DNA from: a virus
Virus record (IMG/VR): IMGVR_UViG_3300027259_000042
Span: 1 to 26,494 of that record
DNA: 26,494 bases
Direction: 5' to 3' (one strand)
A model generated the notes under the pieces. That model was not told the DNA's origin. It ran no database searches and saw only the letters and a program-made list of their open reading frames with translations. The position numbers and the translations under genes are program-made. Each line of letters opens with the position of its first letter. Position 1 is the first letter of the stretch. Below are positions 1 to 6,556 of the stretch, piece by piece.

Positions 1-532
1 TTTAAACTTTTACACAGGTAGTGTAACTGTTCTTGCTGGACAAACCTCTGTATCTGCAACTATTCCTTACACAGTTCCTAATACATTTAGTGGGGTGTGT
101 CAGTTTGTTCTTACTGTAGATCCTAATAACTTTGTTCAGGAAACTAATGAGAATGATAATGTAGCAATGACTTCTATCAATGTTACACTCCCTCCTGCTC
201 CAACTGAGGGTGTAGATCTTGGTGTAAAAATCAATAGCTACGAGTTTCTTGATGCTACAAGAGTAAGAATTAGATACACGTTTACAAATGCAGGAAGCGT
301 TGATGTTCTTAATCTAAAAGCTACTGCTGGATTTGATGGCAGACCAGCAACTACATGGACTAGAACCGAAACCTACAAACCAGGTACTAGCAAATCAATG
401 GCTTCTGTGTTTCCATCAAATATGTGGGGAACACTTCCAAATACCTTCCGTATTAAAATTACACAGGTAAATGGAATATCTGATACCAATGTATCTAATA
501 ATGAATCATCAATACTTGTAAAAGTTCTATAA
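1..532 (+). CDS. CARDB-domain surface/tail protein, 3' part (partial)
   Basis: The reading frame is open from the left edge (codons begin at base 2) to the TAA at 530-532, so only the last 176 residues are seen and the true start lies outside. The segment VDPNNFVQETNENDN around bases 116-160 is the signature end of a CARDB (bacterial cell-adhesion-related) beta-sandwich domain. A second Ig-like stretch follows and ends with a similar NGISDTNVSNNESS motif, which suggests tandem CARDB-like modules. The composition is Thr/Asn/Val-rich with no membrane segment. Such modules occur in adhesins and phage tail or fibre proteins, so a receptor-contact role is inferred. The stop overlaps the ATG of the next gene (ATAATG). 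Confidence 0.7.
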   Translation, partial: LNFYTGSVTVLAGQTSVSATIPYTVPNTFSGVCQFVLTVDPNNFVQETNENDNVAMTSINVTLPPAPTEGVDLGVKINSYEFLDATRVRIRYTFTNAGSVDVLNLKATAGFDGRPATTWTRTETYKPGTSKSMASVFPSNMWGTLPNTFRIKITQVNGISDTNVSNNESSILVKVL

Positions 533-942
533 TGAAAAGCGTAATTAAAAAACTTATTTACCGCCTCCAGCTCTATGATGGAGTATGGAGTGTTCCTGTA
601 GCTTTTCTAGCTTTTTTTCTAGCTGGTAGATACGGGTATGAATACTTTGGAGATGCACTGATATCTACAGAGTATATCCAGATAGTATTTATGGCTGCAC
701 TAATTCTGATCTTTGCAAACTTTGTTGTGTTCCTTGGGATCAACTTCAACTTTAGAAGTCTGCAGAGATACTTCTATTCTGATGAAATTAAAGAACAAAT
801 TAAAAAAGAACTAACGGTATGGCAAAGAATAAAGTTATATCTATTTGTTTACTTTTTATTCTTAGTATTATTCCTCTTTATAGTGTGGTTGCTAATGACG
901 GTTACTGTGTCAGAGTTACCGCCAACTATTATGTCGGAGTAA
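532..942 (+). CDS. Multi-pass membrane protein, holin candidate
   Basis: This 136-aa protein has three strongly hydrophobic segments at about residues 21-38, 48-72 and 101-125, with basic stretches between them. It starts on the A of the previous stop codon and overlaps the secreted endolysin gene by 124 nt. A small multi-TM protein directly before an endolysin is the classic holin position: it would sit in the inner membrane and set lysis timing. No family-specific holin motif is visible, so the role rests on context and topology. It could instead be an envelope protein of another function. The overlap means that its third TM segment and the signal peptide of the next gene are encoded by the same DNA in two frames. 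Confidence 0.6.
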   Translation: MKSVIKKLIYRLQLYDGVWSVPVAFLAFFLAGRYGYEYFGDALISTEYIQIVFMAALILIFANFVVFLGINFNFRSLQRYFYSDEIKEQIKKELTVWQRIKLYLFVYFLFLVLFLFIVWLLMTVTVSELPPTIMSE

Positions 943-1391
943 GAGAAAAAGGTGGTAATAATAAAGGATTTACAGATAGAGATTTAAGGAATAAACTAGC
1001 TGCAGTAGGGTGGAAACCAGGGTATGCCTGGTGCTCTTTCTTTGTTATGGCTATGCTTGATGAGTGTAATGTACCACACACTATTACAGGGTGGTCACCA
1101 ACTGCATACAATAAAAAGGATGTAATCTTTACTAATGGTTCATTTTATAAAACCTTTAGTTCAGGAGATGTTCTTGTAATGACCTTAAGTTATAATGATG
1201 GAAGAGGTAGATATAAAAATATAGGTCACACAGGGATAGTAGATGCTGTTGGTAAGTACTCAGTCAGGACAATAGAAGGAAACACTAATGAGAGGGGAAC
1301 CAGGGACTCTAGATCTGGTGATGGGGTATATGTAAAGATTAGACCACTAAACAAAAACCTACATATAACAAGATGGAAAAAAAGAAGTTAA
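819..1391 (+). CDS. Secreted CHAP-type peptidoglycan hydrolase (endolysin)
   Basis: The 190-aa product begins with a Lys-containing N-terminus, a hydrophobic core at residues 6-22 and a likely cleavage after VVA (residue 25), a good Sec signal peptide. The rest fits a CHAP (NlpC/P60-like cysteine amidase/peptidase) fold: Cys72 in YAWCSFFV, His137 in NIGHTGIV, and a polar residue in IEGNTN (Glu153/Asn155) are the expected catalytic positions in the expected order. It would cut peptide or amide bonds of peptidoglycan in the periplasm. A signal peptide suggests Sec export rather than release through the holin. Its start lies inside the upstream membrane-protein gene, and its end overlaps the next gene by 19 nt. 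Confidence 0.8.
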   Translation: MAKNKVISICLLFILSIIPLYSVVANDGYCVRVTANYYVGVREKGGNNKGFTDRDLRNKLAAVGWKPGYAWCSFFVMAMLDECNVPHTITGWSPTAYNKKDVIFTNGSFYKTFSSGDVLVMTLSYNDGRGRYKNIGHTGIVDAVGKYSVRTIEGNTNERGTRDSRSGDGVYVKIRPLNKNLHITRWKKRS

Positions 1392-1795
1392 TAAAACTAG
1401 GCTCATACATTTTGGTAATAACTGTCATAGGTATTATCATGATCCTATCCTTCAAAGGATGTAAGAGTAAGCCTGCTCAAAACCCTGCAGTTACAAGACT
1501 AGAGACTCTTAATGATAGTCTGCTTAAAGTTATAGACAAGAATACAAAAGCAGCTAATGAGTTGTATCTTAAGATAGACTCTTTAAACTTCCGTTCAGAC
1601 ACAATCATACAAAAACAGTACACAGTAAATAAATACTATAAAGATGAGATATACAATATTCTTAATGCTGATGACCCTACTTCAAATAAGCAGTTTAGGT
1701 CAACGCTCCAAAAGTCAGACTCCCTCCTTAAATCCGGATTTTACTCCAAGACTTACGACCTACGACCTACAGTTAATGAACCTAAACTTCGCTAG
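1373..1795 (+). CDS. Spanin-like envelope protein, N-terminal part
   Basis: This 140-aa frame encodes a basic N-terminus, one TM helix (about residues 9-27), then Cys30 and a charged, probably helical periplasmic region. This is the topology of an inner-membrane spanin, or of a lipoprotein if Cys30 is lipidated; the preceding FKG is a poor lipobox. It directly follows the endolysin and overlaps it by 19 nt. The frame ends only ten codons after a perfect 7-bp tandem duplication at 1754-1767. Removing one copy would join it to the next frame and give a single 234-aa protein with TM helices at both ends. It may therefore be the first half of a disrupted gene rather than a complete protein. Confidence 0.6.
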   Translation: MEKKKLIKLGSYILVITVIGIIMILSFKGCKSKPAQNPAVTRLETLNDSLLKVIDKNTKAANELYLKIDSLNFRSDTIIQKQYTVNKYYKDEIYNILNADDPTSNKQFRSTLQKSDSLLKSGFYSKTYDLRPTVNEPKLR

Positions 1796-2084
1796 CATGA
1801 TGTACTGGTACAATACATCTATGGAAATAGATAGTTTGTATCAGCTGGAGAAGCTTAAAGTTCATTACTATTCTAAGATTACAGGTATCCAGGCTAACAG
1901 CTATGAACTTCTGCAGCAAATCTATGAGAATAAGCAGGCTATTGAGAAAGCTATAGCACAGGAAAAGGAGATGCAAATCAAAGATCTTAAGAAGAGAAAC
2001 AGGAAACTTATAGCACAAAATCTAGGTCTGACCATAGGTATAGCAGGGCTAACATTTAGTACAGTTTATTTTGCTTTGTTGTAA
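1644..2084 (+). CDS. Spanin-like envelope protein, C-terminal part or nested gene
   Basis: From the ATG at 1644 the frame gives 146 aa. It has a hydrophobic start resembling a signal peptide (residues 1-19), a long charged helical region rich in Lys, Glu and Gln (about 75-122), and a C-terminal TM helix (about 126-145). If translated from 1644 it is nested out of frame in the preceding gene, like Rz/Rz1. An ATG at 1776 would give a shorter form without the signal. The alternative is that only residues after the 7-bp duplication are genuine and continue the upstream gene. Both readings give an envelope-spanning protein next to the endolysin. No lipobox cysteine is present. Confidence 0.5.
   Translation: MRYTIFLMLMTLLQISSLGQRSKSQTPSLNPDFTPRLTTYDLQLMNLNFASMMYWYNTSMEIDSLYQLEKLKVHYYSKITGIQANSYELLQQIYENKQAIEKAIAQEKEMQIKDLKKRNRKLIAQNLGLTIGIAGLTFSTVYFALL
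1754..1767 (+). repeat. Perfect 7-bp tandem duplication (TACGACC x2)
   Basis: TACGACC occurs at 1754-1760 and again at 1761-1767, followed by a further TAC. Seven is not a multiple of three, so the duplication shifts the frame. Both overlapping frames read Thr-Tyr-Asp-Leu through this site. Deleting one unit joins the frame opened at 1373 to the frame ending at 2084 without any stop. Confidence 0.9.
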
Positions 2085-2107
2085 GTTTTTTTAGTATATT
2101 AAATATA

Positions 2108-2115
2108 TATATTTG
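2108..2115 (+). promoter_or_regulatory. Candidate -7 promoter element (TATATTTG)
   Basis: TATATTTG matches the Bacteroidota -7 consensus TAnnTTTG and lies 11 nt before the ATG at 2127. The following TTTGTAATCTT closely matches the sequence after the element at 18933-18940. No good -33 TTTG is present at the usual distance, so this is a partial match. Confidence 0.35.
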
Positions 2116-2126
2116 TTTGTAATCTT

Positions 2127-2492
2127 ATGGAACCAGGAGCAGTATTCTTCGAGACAAGGGATGTAATTACTATAGTAGTTGGAGTGGCATCACTGTCTGG
2201 TCTTTATTACACACTTAAGAGATCTGTTGATAGATTAAGCACTAATTTTAGTAATATGCAAGAGAATCACTCCCGGGACATGGTTAACCTAAACCAATCT
2301 CTTAAAGAAACTAAAGAAGACTTTAGTAAAAAAGAACAGAATATCCATACCAGGATAGGTGAACTAAGGGAGGAACAGAAGTCTGCAAGTGAAAGACTAG
2401 ATATTAAAATTGATGCTATATCCTCTTCTGTCAATTCAATGAATGCAGCGCTAGCTGAACTTACAGGATATTTAAAAGGAAAGAAAGATTGA
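2127..2492 (+). CDS. One-TM coiled-coil protein of the lysis region
   Basis: The 121-aa product has a single hydrophobic segment near its N-terminus (about residues 13-30). A long, highly charged helical region follows (about 31-112) with many Glu, Lys, Gln and Ser and heptad-like spacing, typical of a coiled coil. It is the last gene before the strong terminator at 2557-2588 and follows the spanin-like genes. A small membrane-anchored coiled-coil protein here could be a holin, an antiholin or a further envelope-disrupting protein; the sequence does not decide. A TATATTTG element lies just upstream, so it may have its own promoter. Confidence 0.6.
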   Translation: MEPGAVFFETRDVITIVVGVASLSGLYYTLKRSVDRLSTNFSNMQENHSRDMVNLNQSLKETKEDFSKKEQNIHTRIGELREEQKSASERLDIKIDAISSSVNSMNAALAELTGYLKGKKD

Positions 2493-2556
2493 GTGCTGTC
2501 TGCACTTATGTGTGGTTCTGTGTTTTGTTATAATTGTTTACTTTTAAGTTGTTGAG

Positions 2557-2588
2557 AAAACCCTTAGAAACGTCTAAGGGTTTTTATT
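2557..2588 (+). terminator. Rho-independent terminator after the lysis cassette
   Basis: A 12-bp perfect stem (2557-2568 with 2573-2584, core ACCCTTAGA/TCTAAGGGT) closes on a 4-nt AACG loop and runs into a T-rich tract. It separates the lysis cassette from the packaging module. Confidence 0.9.
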
Positions 2589-2592
2589 TAAC

Positions 2593-2625
2593 TTTTGGAA
2601 GTTTAAACTTCTTTGTATATATTTG
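2593..2625 (+). promoter_or_regulatory. Bacteroidota-type promoter for the packaging module
   Basis: TTTTG at 2593-2597 and TATATTTG at 2618-2625 are 20 nt apart, matching the primary-sigma consensus of Bacteroidota (-33 TTTG, -7 TAnnTTTG, 19-21 nt spacing). It lies right after the terminator at 2557-2588 and about 20 nt before the ATG at 2647, so it would start the packaging transcript. It is the only candidate here with both elements. Confidence 0.65.
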
Positions 2626-2646
2626 CGTGAACATAAACTTAAAATA

Positions 2647-2946
2647 ATGGATCAAACATTTATGACAGATGAGGATGTAGCTCAAGGTATTGAGCTTACC
2701 CCCGAGCTTATTGCAGCTAGAAAACAAGAGATGTTGGACTTTTATAAAGAACAGATTGACTTTATGCAAGTGCAGCTAGAGTTTGAAAAACTAGGTGCTG
2801 ATATTGAGGAGCACCGTCTGAGAAGACTTGTAGCAATGGTGCGCCAAGCTCAAATCCAATCTCCACAGGAACCTCAAGAACCTGGAGAAGAACCAGAAAC
2901 TTCAGGACCTTCTGGAGAAAAAAAGAGATCACTGAAGAAGTCTTAA
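2647..2946 (+). CDS. Small acidic helical protein, function unknown
   Basis: The start was set at the ATG at 2647 (MDQTFMTDEDV) rather than an upstream in-frame ATT-like codon at 2623, because the -7 promoter element at 2618-2625 overlaps that position. The 99-aa protein has a long charged helical centre (about residues 20-70), a Pro/Glu-rich flexible part (about 73-90) and a basic tail ending RSLKKS. It has no membrane segment, cysteine or recognisable domain. It is the first gene of the packaging transcript. A regulatory or small-terminase role is possible from position alone, but no motif supports it. Confidence 0.6.
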   Translation: MDQTFMTDEDVAQGIELTPELIAARKQEMLDFYKEQIDFMQVQLEFEKLGADIEEHRLRRLVAMVRQAQIQSPQEPQEPGEEPETSGPSGEKKRSLKKS

Positions 2947-2964
2947 TTGCTAGCTTAAACCAAC

Positions 2965-3327
2965 ATGGCAATCGTTAATCAAGTACAGAAAAGAATACGC
3001 ATGGAGATCTGGGACATTACTAAGTTCCAGATTGCTGTGCATTGTCAGTTAAAAGACATACCTGTTTCTACTCTTGATCTAAATTGCCTAACCCTGCTAG
3101 CTTTATCAGGTGAACGTGAACTTACAGATTTTTGTCAGGCTGCTGCTGAGAAGGAGATTTTTGGCAGCAGCCAATCTGTAAGGAATGCACTTACAAAGGC
3201 TGAAAAAAGAAACCTTATTATAAAACAGGGTAAGGGTAAGAAGAAGATTAAGATAAGTCCAGACCTAAAGATCCAGACTGAAGGAAACATACTGCTTGAC
3301 TATAAAATTGTACGCATTGAATCCTAA
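2965..3327 (+). CDS. Winged-helix-like DNA-binding protein candidate
   Basis: This 120-aa basic protein has a helical N-terminal half. Its second half resembles a winged helix: SSQSVRNALTKAEKRNLI (about residues 68-85) reads like helix-turn-recognition helix, and the basic strand-like wing IIKQGKGKKKIKI follows. DNA binding is inferred from this pattern and from its position before an IHF-like gene. It could be a small-terminase or transcriptional-regulator equivalent. Translation runs into the next gene, whose probable TTG start lies inside this frame. The leader TTAAACCAAC directly before the ATG recurs at several other starts in the window. Confidence 0.55.
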   Translation: MAIVNQVQKRIRMEIWDITKFQIAVHCQLKDIPVSTLDLNCLTLLALSGERELTDFCQAAAEKEIFGSSQSVRNALTKAEKRNLIIKQGKGKKKIKISPDLKIQTEGNILLDYKIVRIES

Positions 3328-3718
3328 GAAGTTTAGAAATATACTAGATGAAATTGCTAAAGATCTTGATTGTGATAAACAGTTGATGTCAGATGTAATG
3401 GACTTTTACTGGTCTAACGTTAGAAAAAGCATGCTTACTATAGCTTATCCTAGAATAAATATAGAAAGTTTAGGTATGTTTAAACTAAAACCTAAAGTTC
3501 TAGATAAGACAATATTTAAGTACAAGGTATCAATGGCTGGATTTAAAAATCCGGATTTCTCTAAGTATCTCAGATATCAGAATCTTAAGGATAGACTAGA
3601 GATATTAGAACGTGCCGCTGAACAGCTTAAGGCTGAAAGAGATAGACATAAAAAAATAAAAACCGACAGATATGGCAACATTACTAGAAGTATGGAAGAA
3701 GAAGGGAAAGATTCTTGA
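3296..3718 (+). CDS. IHF/HU-like DNA-architectural protein
   Basis: The 140-aa product has an N-terminal helical pair (about residues 10-50) followed by YPRINIESLGMFKLKP (51-66). The latter matches the start of the beta-arm region of HU/IHF proteins, where a glycine and an aromatic residue lie in a GxF-type turn. A basic coiled-coil tail follows (about 95-125). HU/IHF proteins bend DNA, and phage copies often sit near packaging genes. No ATG lies near the frame's beginning, so a TTG at 3296, 3308 or 3317 must serve as start; all overlap the previous gene. The end overlaps the following zinc-ribbon gene by 47 nt. Confidence 0.7.
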   Translation: MTIKLYALNPKKFRNILDEIAKDLDCDKQLMSDVMDFYWSNVRKSMLTIAYPRINIESLGMFKLKPKVLDKTIFKYKVSMAGFKNPDFSKYLRYQNLKDRLEILERAAEQLKAERDRHKKIKTDRYGNITRSMEEEGKDS

Positions 3719-3989
3719 AGGGATCAAGAACTCTATATTTAAAGATGAACATGTTGAAGAAGTTGCGCAAGCAAGGGATAAAATATGTCAAGAATGCCCT
3801 AATATTGACAGAAGCGGTGACAAGTGTTTTGCTCCCGGAACTCAGCCCTGTTGTGGGGTATGTGGTTGTTCACTCAAGTTTTTACAGAGGTCTCTTTCAT
3901 CTAAATGCGAAGCGGACAAGTGGCAAGCTGTCCTATCAAGTGAAGAGGAAGAGGATTTACTTAAGAAAATTGAAAAGGATGTCAGTTAA
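3672..3989 (+). CDS. Small zinc-ribbon-like protein
   Basis: This 105-aa protein carries eight cysteines in the middle: CxxC (Cys39, Cys42), Cys52, then PCCGVCGCSL (Cys60, 61, 64, 66) and Cys79 followed by DKW. The spacing implies one or two zinc-binding knuckles. The N-terminal part is helical and basic and the C-terminal tail acidic (SSEEEED). Similar small Cys-rich proteins are common in large Bacteroidota phages, but their role is not established. DNA or protein binding in packaging or transcription is plausible. It overlaps the genes on both sides, which suggests translational coupling. Confidence 0.7.
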   Translation: MATLLEVWKKKGKILEGIKNSIFKDEHVEEVAQARDKICQECPNIDRSGDKCFAPGTQPCCGVCGCSLKFLQRSLSSKCEADKWQAVLSSEEEEDLLKKIEKDVS

Positions 3990-4704
3990 ATTTCTACCAC
4001 AGGAACACAAATATGTAAGCATTGATCCATCTGAAAACATTCAATGGACAAGCGTTACAAGTGTAATTTCTAATTTCAAAGAGCATTTTGATGCTGATGC
4101 TATAGCTGAGAAGTCCTCTAAGAATAAGAAGAGTAAGTGGTATGGTATGACTCCAGAAGAAATAAAAGAAGCTTGGAAGAATGAGTCAGATAGAGCTATT
4201 ACACTAGGTACCTGGTACCATAACCAAAGGGAATCAGATATACTTGATTGCGATACTATCAACAGAGATGGCTTTGATTTAAAGATTGTCAAGTCTGTAG
4301 AAGTTGATGGATTAAAGACAGCCCCTAAGCAAAAGCTCCAGGATGGTATTTATCCAGAGCATTTTGTGTATTTAAAATCAGCCGGTGTTTGTGGACAATC
4401 TGATAGGGTAGAGGTGGTTAATGGCAGAGTTGATATCTATGACTACAAAACAAATAAAGAGATCAAGAAGGAATCGTACAAAAACTGGGAAGGCATATCT
4501 AAAAAGATGCTTCATCCAGTATCTCATCTTGATGATTGTAACTATAATCACTATGCTCTTCAGCTTAGTCTATACCTCTATATAATTTTAAAGCACAACC
4601 CAAAGCTAAAACCAGGAAAGCTTTGCCTAGATCATGTGATATTTGAAGATGATGGTCTTGATGCTAAGGGTAACAAAATACATAGACTAGACACCCTATT
4701 ATAA
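3979..4704 (+). CDS. PD-(D/E)XK nuclease, RecB/Cas4-like, probably frameshifted near the end
   Basis: The start was set at the ATG at 3979 (MSVKFLPQEHKY); further upstream the frame only shadows the zinc-ribbon gene. The core motifs of the RecB-type PD-(D/E)XK superfamily are present in order: GTWYHNQRE (His81, Glu85), GQSD (Asp142), DYKT (Asp155, Lys157) and the QLSLY motif (Gln195-Tyr199). It should cleave DNA with a divalent metal. The frame stops at 4704 after 241 aa. The -1 frame then reads PIIKNVERYELPYLKTEV and on to a stop at 4785-4787, which looks like the natural C-terminus. One missing C in the CCC run at 4694-4696 would explain this. Confidence 0.75.
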   Translation: MSVKFLPQEHKYVSIDPSENIQWTSVTSVISNFKEHFDADAIAEKSSKNKKSKWYGMTPEEIKEAWKNESDRAITLGTWYHNQRESDILDCDTINRDGFDLKIVKSVEVDGLKTAPKQKLQDGIYPEHFVYLKSAGVCGQSDRVEVVNGRVDIYDYKTNKEIKKESYKNWEGISKKMLHPVSHLDDCNYNHYALQLSLYLYIILKHNPKLKPGKLCLDHVIFEDDGLDAKGNKIHRLDTLL

Positions 4705-4791
4705 AAAATGTTGAGAGATATGAGCTACCTTATTTAAAAACAGAGGTCATATCTATAATCAATTATCTAAATGATCCTTCAGCTTAATCCA

Positions 4792-4965
4792 ATGATCCCT
4801 ATTAAAAGGGTATCAGATAATATGGAAGGCTACGCTTTCTTAGTTATAGACTACAGCCAAGAGCATGATTTATTATTTACCTGTGCTATGGATGATGGAG
4901 AGATATGGACACTAAATAATAAAGAACTAAGATTTTGTAAGAATATAAGCTTAGACAGAAAATGA
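4792..4965 (+). CDS. Conserved small phage protein, function unknown
   Basis: The ATG at 4792 (MIPIKRVSDNMEGY) is preferred over the in-frame ATG at 4771, because the restored end of the nuclease gene is at 4787. The 57-aa protein has alternating hydrophobic residues and a motif CAMDDGEIWTLNNKELRF that suggests a small beta-barrel with a tight acidic turn. It has no membrane segment or known catalytic motif. Its stop overlaps the next ATG by 4 nt. It belongs to the packaging operon, but its function cannot be read from the sequence. Confidence 0.6.
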   Translation: MIPIKRVSDNMEGYAFLVIDYSQEHDLLFTCAMDDGEIWTLNNKELRFCKNISLDRK

Positions 4966-5480
4966 TTGTAAAACTATTTGATATACAAAATGGGATTGTG
5001 ATACCAACAGAACACTGTTACACACTCACAACCCTTAAGAAAATAATGGATAACCATCCGGATGACTACCTTAAGATATACCAGTATATATTTTATATGA
5101 CCTGTCCAAATCCTGATACAAATCCCTTTTTTAACATTTCTGAACTTGATAAAGAAGAAGTAATTTTAGCTGAGATTGATGCTGACTTTTCTACTGATGA
5201 TCCAGATATAATTGGAGCCCTTAAGTTTTGCTCTGATATGTATGAGACACCTACATCAAGAGCATACAGAGGTATTAAACAAATGCTAGATAAACTAGCA
5301 ACTTACATGGAAAAAACTGAAATAACACATGGTAGAGATGGAAACATTAACTCACTTGTCAGTGCAGCAGCAAAATTTCAACAGATCCGCGAGAGCTACA
5401 AAGGTGCCTTCAAAGACCTCCAGGACGAGCAGAAAAGTCAAGTCAGAGGAGGACAAGGACTTGCATACGACCAGCTATAA
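4962..5480 (+). CDS. Conserved protein upstream of the terminase, function unknown
   Basis: The product is 172 aa, mainly helical, with a distinctive centre (YQYIFYMTCPNPDTNPFFN, about residues 42-60) and an acidic segment DADFSTDDPDI. The C-terminal part (EITHGRDGNINSL, then a long helix ending VRGGQGLAYDQL) looks well conserved in type. From memory it resembles a protein usually found just upstream of phoH and terL in Bacteroidota phages. A packaging or head-assembly role is inferred from position only. It overlaps the preceding gene by 4 nt, and the next gene probably starts inside it. Confidence 0.6.
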   Translation: MIVKLFDIQNGIVIPTEHCYTLTTLKKIMDNHPDDYLKIYQYIFYMTCPNPDTNPFFNISELDKEEVILAEIDADFSTDDPDIIGALKFCSDMYETPTSRAYRGIKQMLDKLATYMEKTEITHGRDGNINSLVSAAAKFQQIRESYKGAFKDLQDEQKSQVRGGQGLAYDQL

Positions 5481-5877
5481 TGGGAAGTTCTTTGTAATTG
5501 ATTTAGAGATATACAATGCTAATGTATTAGTTAGCATTGAACAGGATCAGGAAGATGTAGTCCTAGCTTTAGTAGAACATGGGGTTATACCATCACTAGA
5601 AAGTCCTGCTCTTAAAATGTACATGGAGCCTTTTATGGATATGAAGTCTACTAATTTGGCCAGGACTGCCATGTATGAGAATGGTGTGATAGCTATCAGG
5701 CTTACGCACTTTGATGAAAATGATATTGATGATATGGCTACACTTGTACATGAGCTATCACATGTATGCATGTATACATTTGAAAGAATAGGTATGCCAC
5801 ACAATGGAGACACAGATGAAGCATATGGTTACCTTATAGGTTTTTTGACAAAGAAGTTCTTTGAGAATGTGAGATAA
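5461..5877 (+). CDS. HExxH metallopeptidase-like protein
   Basis: From the TTG at 5461 the product is 138 aa. An ATG at 5329 would add a Ser/Thr/Arg-rich stretch that shadows the previous gene, so TTG is preferred. The motif VHELSH (His97, Glu98, His101) is the zinc-binding and catalytic HExxH signature, and Asp119-Glu120 in DTDEAYGYL, 19 residues on, can supply the third ligand as in gluzincins. It is small for a protease and has no signal peptide, so it would act in the cytoplasm. A prohead or morphogenesis protease is one possibility; a non-catalytic zinc-bound structural role is another. It lies directly before phoH. Confidence 0.65.
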   Translation: MHTTSYNGKFFVIDLEIYNANVLVSIEQDQEDVVLALVEHGVIPSLESPALKMYMEPFMDMKSTNLARTAMYENGVIAIRLTHFDENDIDDMATLVHELSHVCMYTFERIGMPHNGDTDEAYGYLIGFLTKKFFENVR

Positions 5878-5893
5878 CTCCTATCTTTATAGT

Positions 5894-6556
5894 ATGGCAA
5901 AGACAAATATTGAAAAGACCCCACCTAAGGGAGAGATAAAGTTTTCAATAACTTTATCAGAAGAGCAGAAGAGAGCTAAAGAACTGATTATCAGTACGCC
6001 ATATAACTTCTTGATAGGGTATGCTGGTAGCGGTAAAACTTTAGTGGCAGTGCAAATTGCCCTAGATCTTTACTTCAAAAGGCAAGTAAATAAGATTATT
6101 ATAACCAGACCTACAGTATCTACTGAAGATAATGGGTTTCTTCCTGGTTCTGAGAAGGAAAAAATGGAACCCTGGTTGGTGCCTATTAAGTCTAATATGA
6201 GAAAGGTCTATGATAAACCAGACATCTTAAATAAGATGGAAGAGGAAGGTCACATAGAACTAGTATCTCTTAGTCACTTTAGAGGAAGAACATTTGAGAA
6301 TGCTGTTTGTATAGTGGATGAGTTTCAGAACTTAACTAAAGCACAGCTACAAATGTGTGTAGGTAGATTAGGTAAGGGTTCTATTATGATTTTCACTGGG
6401 GATATGCAGCAGATAGACCTTAAGATAAAGAGTGAATCTGCTATCCATGATATTCCCAAAATAGAAAAATCACACTTTGTAAATAAAATTATTCTTACAG
6501 AGAACCATAGACACGAGGCTCTAAATGAGATACTTAAGCTATTAAATGAGTACTGA
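5894..6556 (+). CDS. phoH: PhoH-like ATPase
   Basis: The 220-aa protein has Walker A GYAGSGKT (residues 42-49), the conserved ITRP motif with Arg72, the segment LPGSEKEKMEPW (83-94), Walker B IVDEFQN (140-146) and a sensor-like FTGDMQQID. This is the full PhoH order in a minimal one-domain form. PhoH proteins are P-loop ATPases related to superfamily 1 helicases, with suspected roles in RNA metabolism, and are frequent in large phages. Lying between the HExxH gene and terL, it may be co-expressed with packaging. Its last 11 nt overlap the terminase start. Confidence 0.9.
   Translation: MAKTNIEKTPPKGEIKFSITLSEEQKRAKELIISTPYNFLIGYAGSGKTLVAVQIALDLYFKRQVNKIIITRPTVSTEDNGFLPGSEKEKMEPWLVPIKSNMRKVYDKPDILNKMEEEGHIELVSLSHFRGRTFENAVCIVDEFQNLTKAQLQMCVGRLGKGSIMIFTGDMQQIDLKIKSESAIHDIPKIEKSHFVNKIILTENHRHEALNEILKLLNEY

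Noticed and set aside
2489-2505. Short hairpin GTGC/GCAC after the last lysis gene
   Set aside because: The stem is only about five base pairs with no T-run; the real terminator is at 2557-2588.
2623-2646. Earlier start of the small acidic gene at 2623
   Set aside because: The codon overlaps the -7 promoter element, so it would precede or coincide with the transcription start; ATG 2647 is used.
3715-3978. Upstream extension of the nuclease frame to an ATG at 3715
   Set aside because: This part lies out of frame within the zinc-ribbon gene and reads as low-quality shadow sequence; the nuclease domain begins cleanly at the ATG at 3979.
4694-4710. Programmed -1 frameshift in the nuclease gene
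   Set aside because: No slippery heptamer precedes the stop and the AAAAAA run lies after it; a one-base deletion in the C run is simpler.
5329-5460. Upstream extension of the HExxH frame to an ATG at 5329
   Set aside because: It overlaps the previous gene by over 150 nt and is Ser/Thr/Arg-rich without domain character; the TTG at 5461 fits better.
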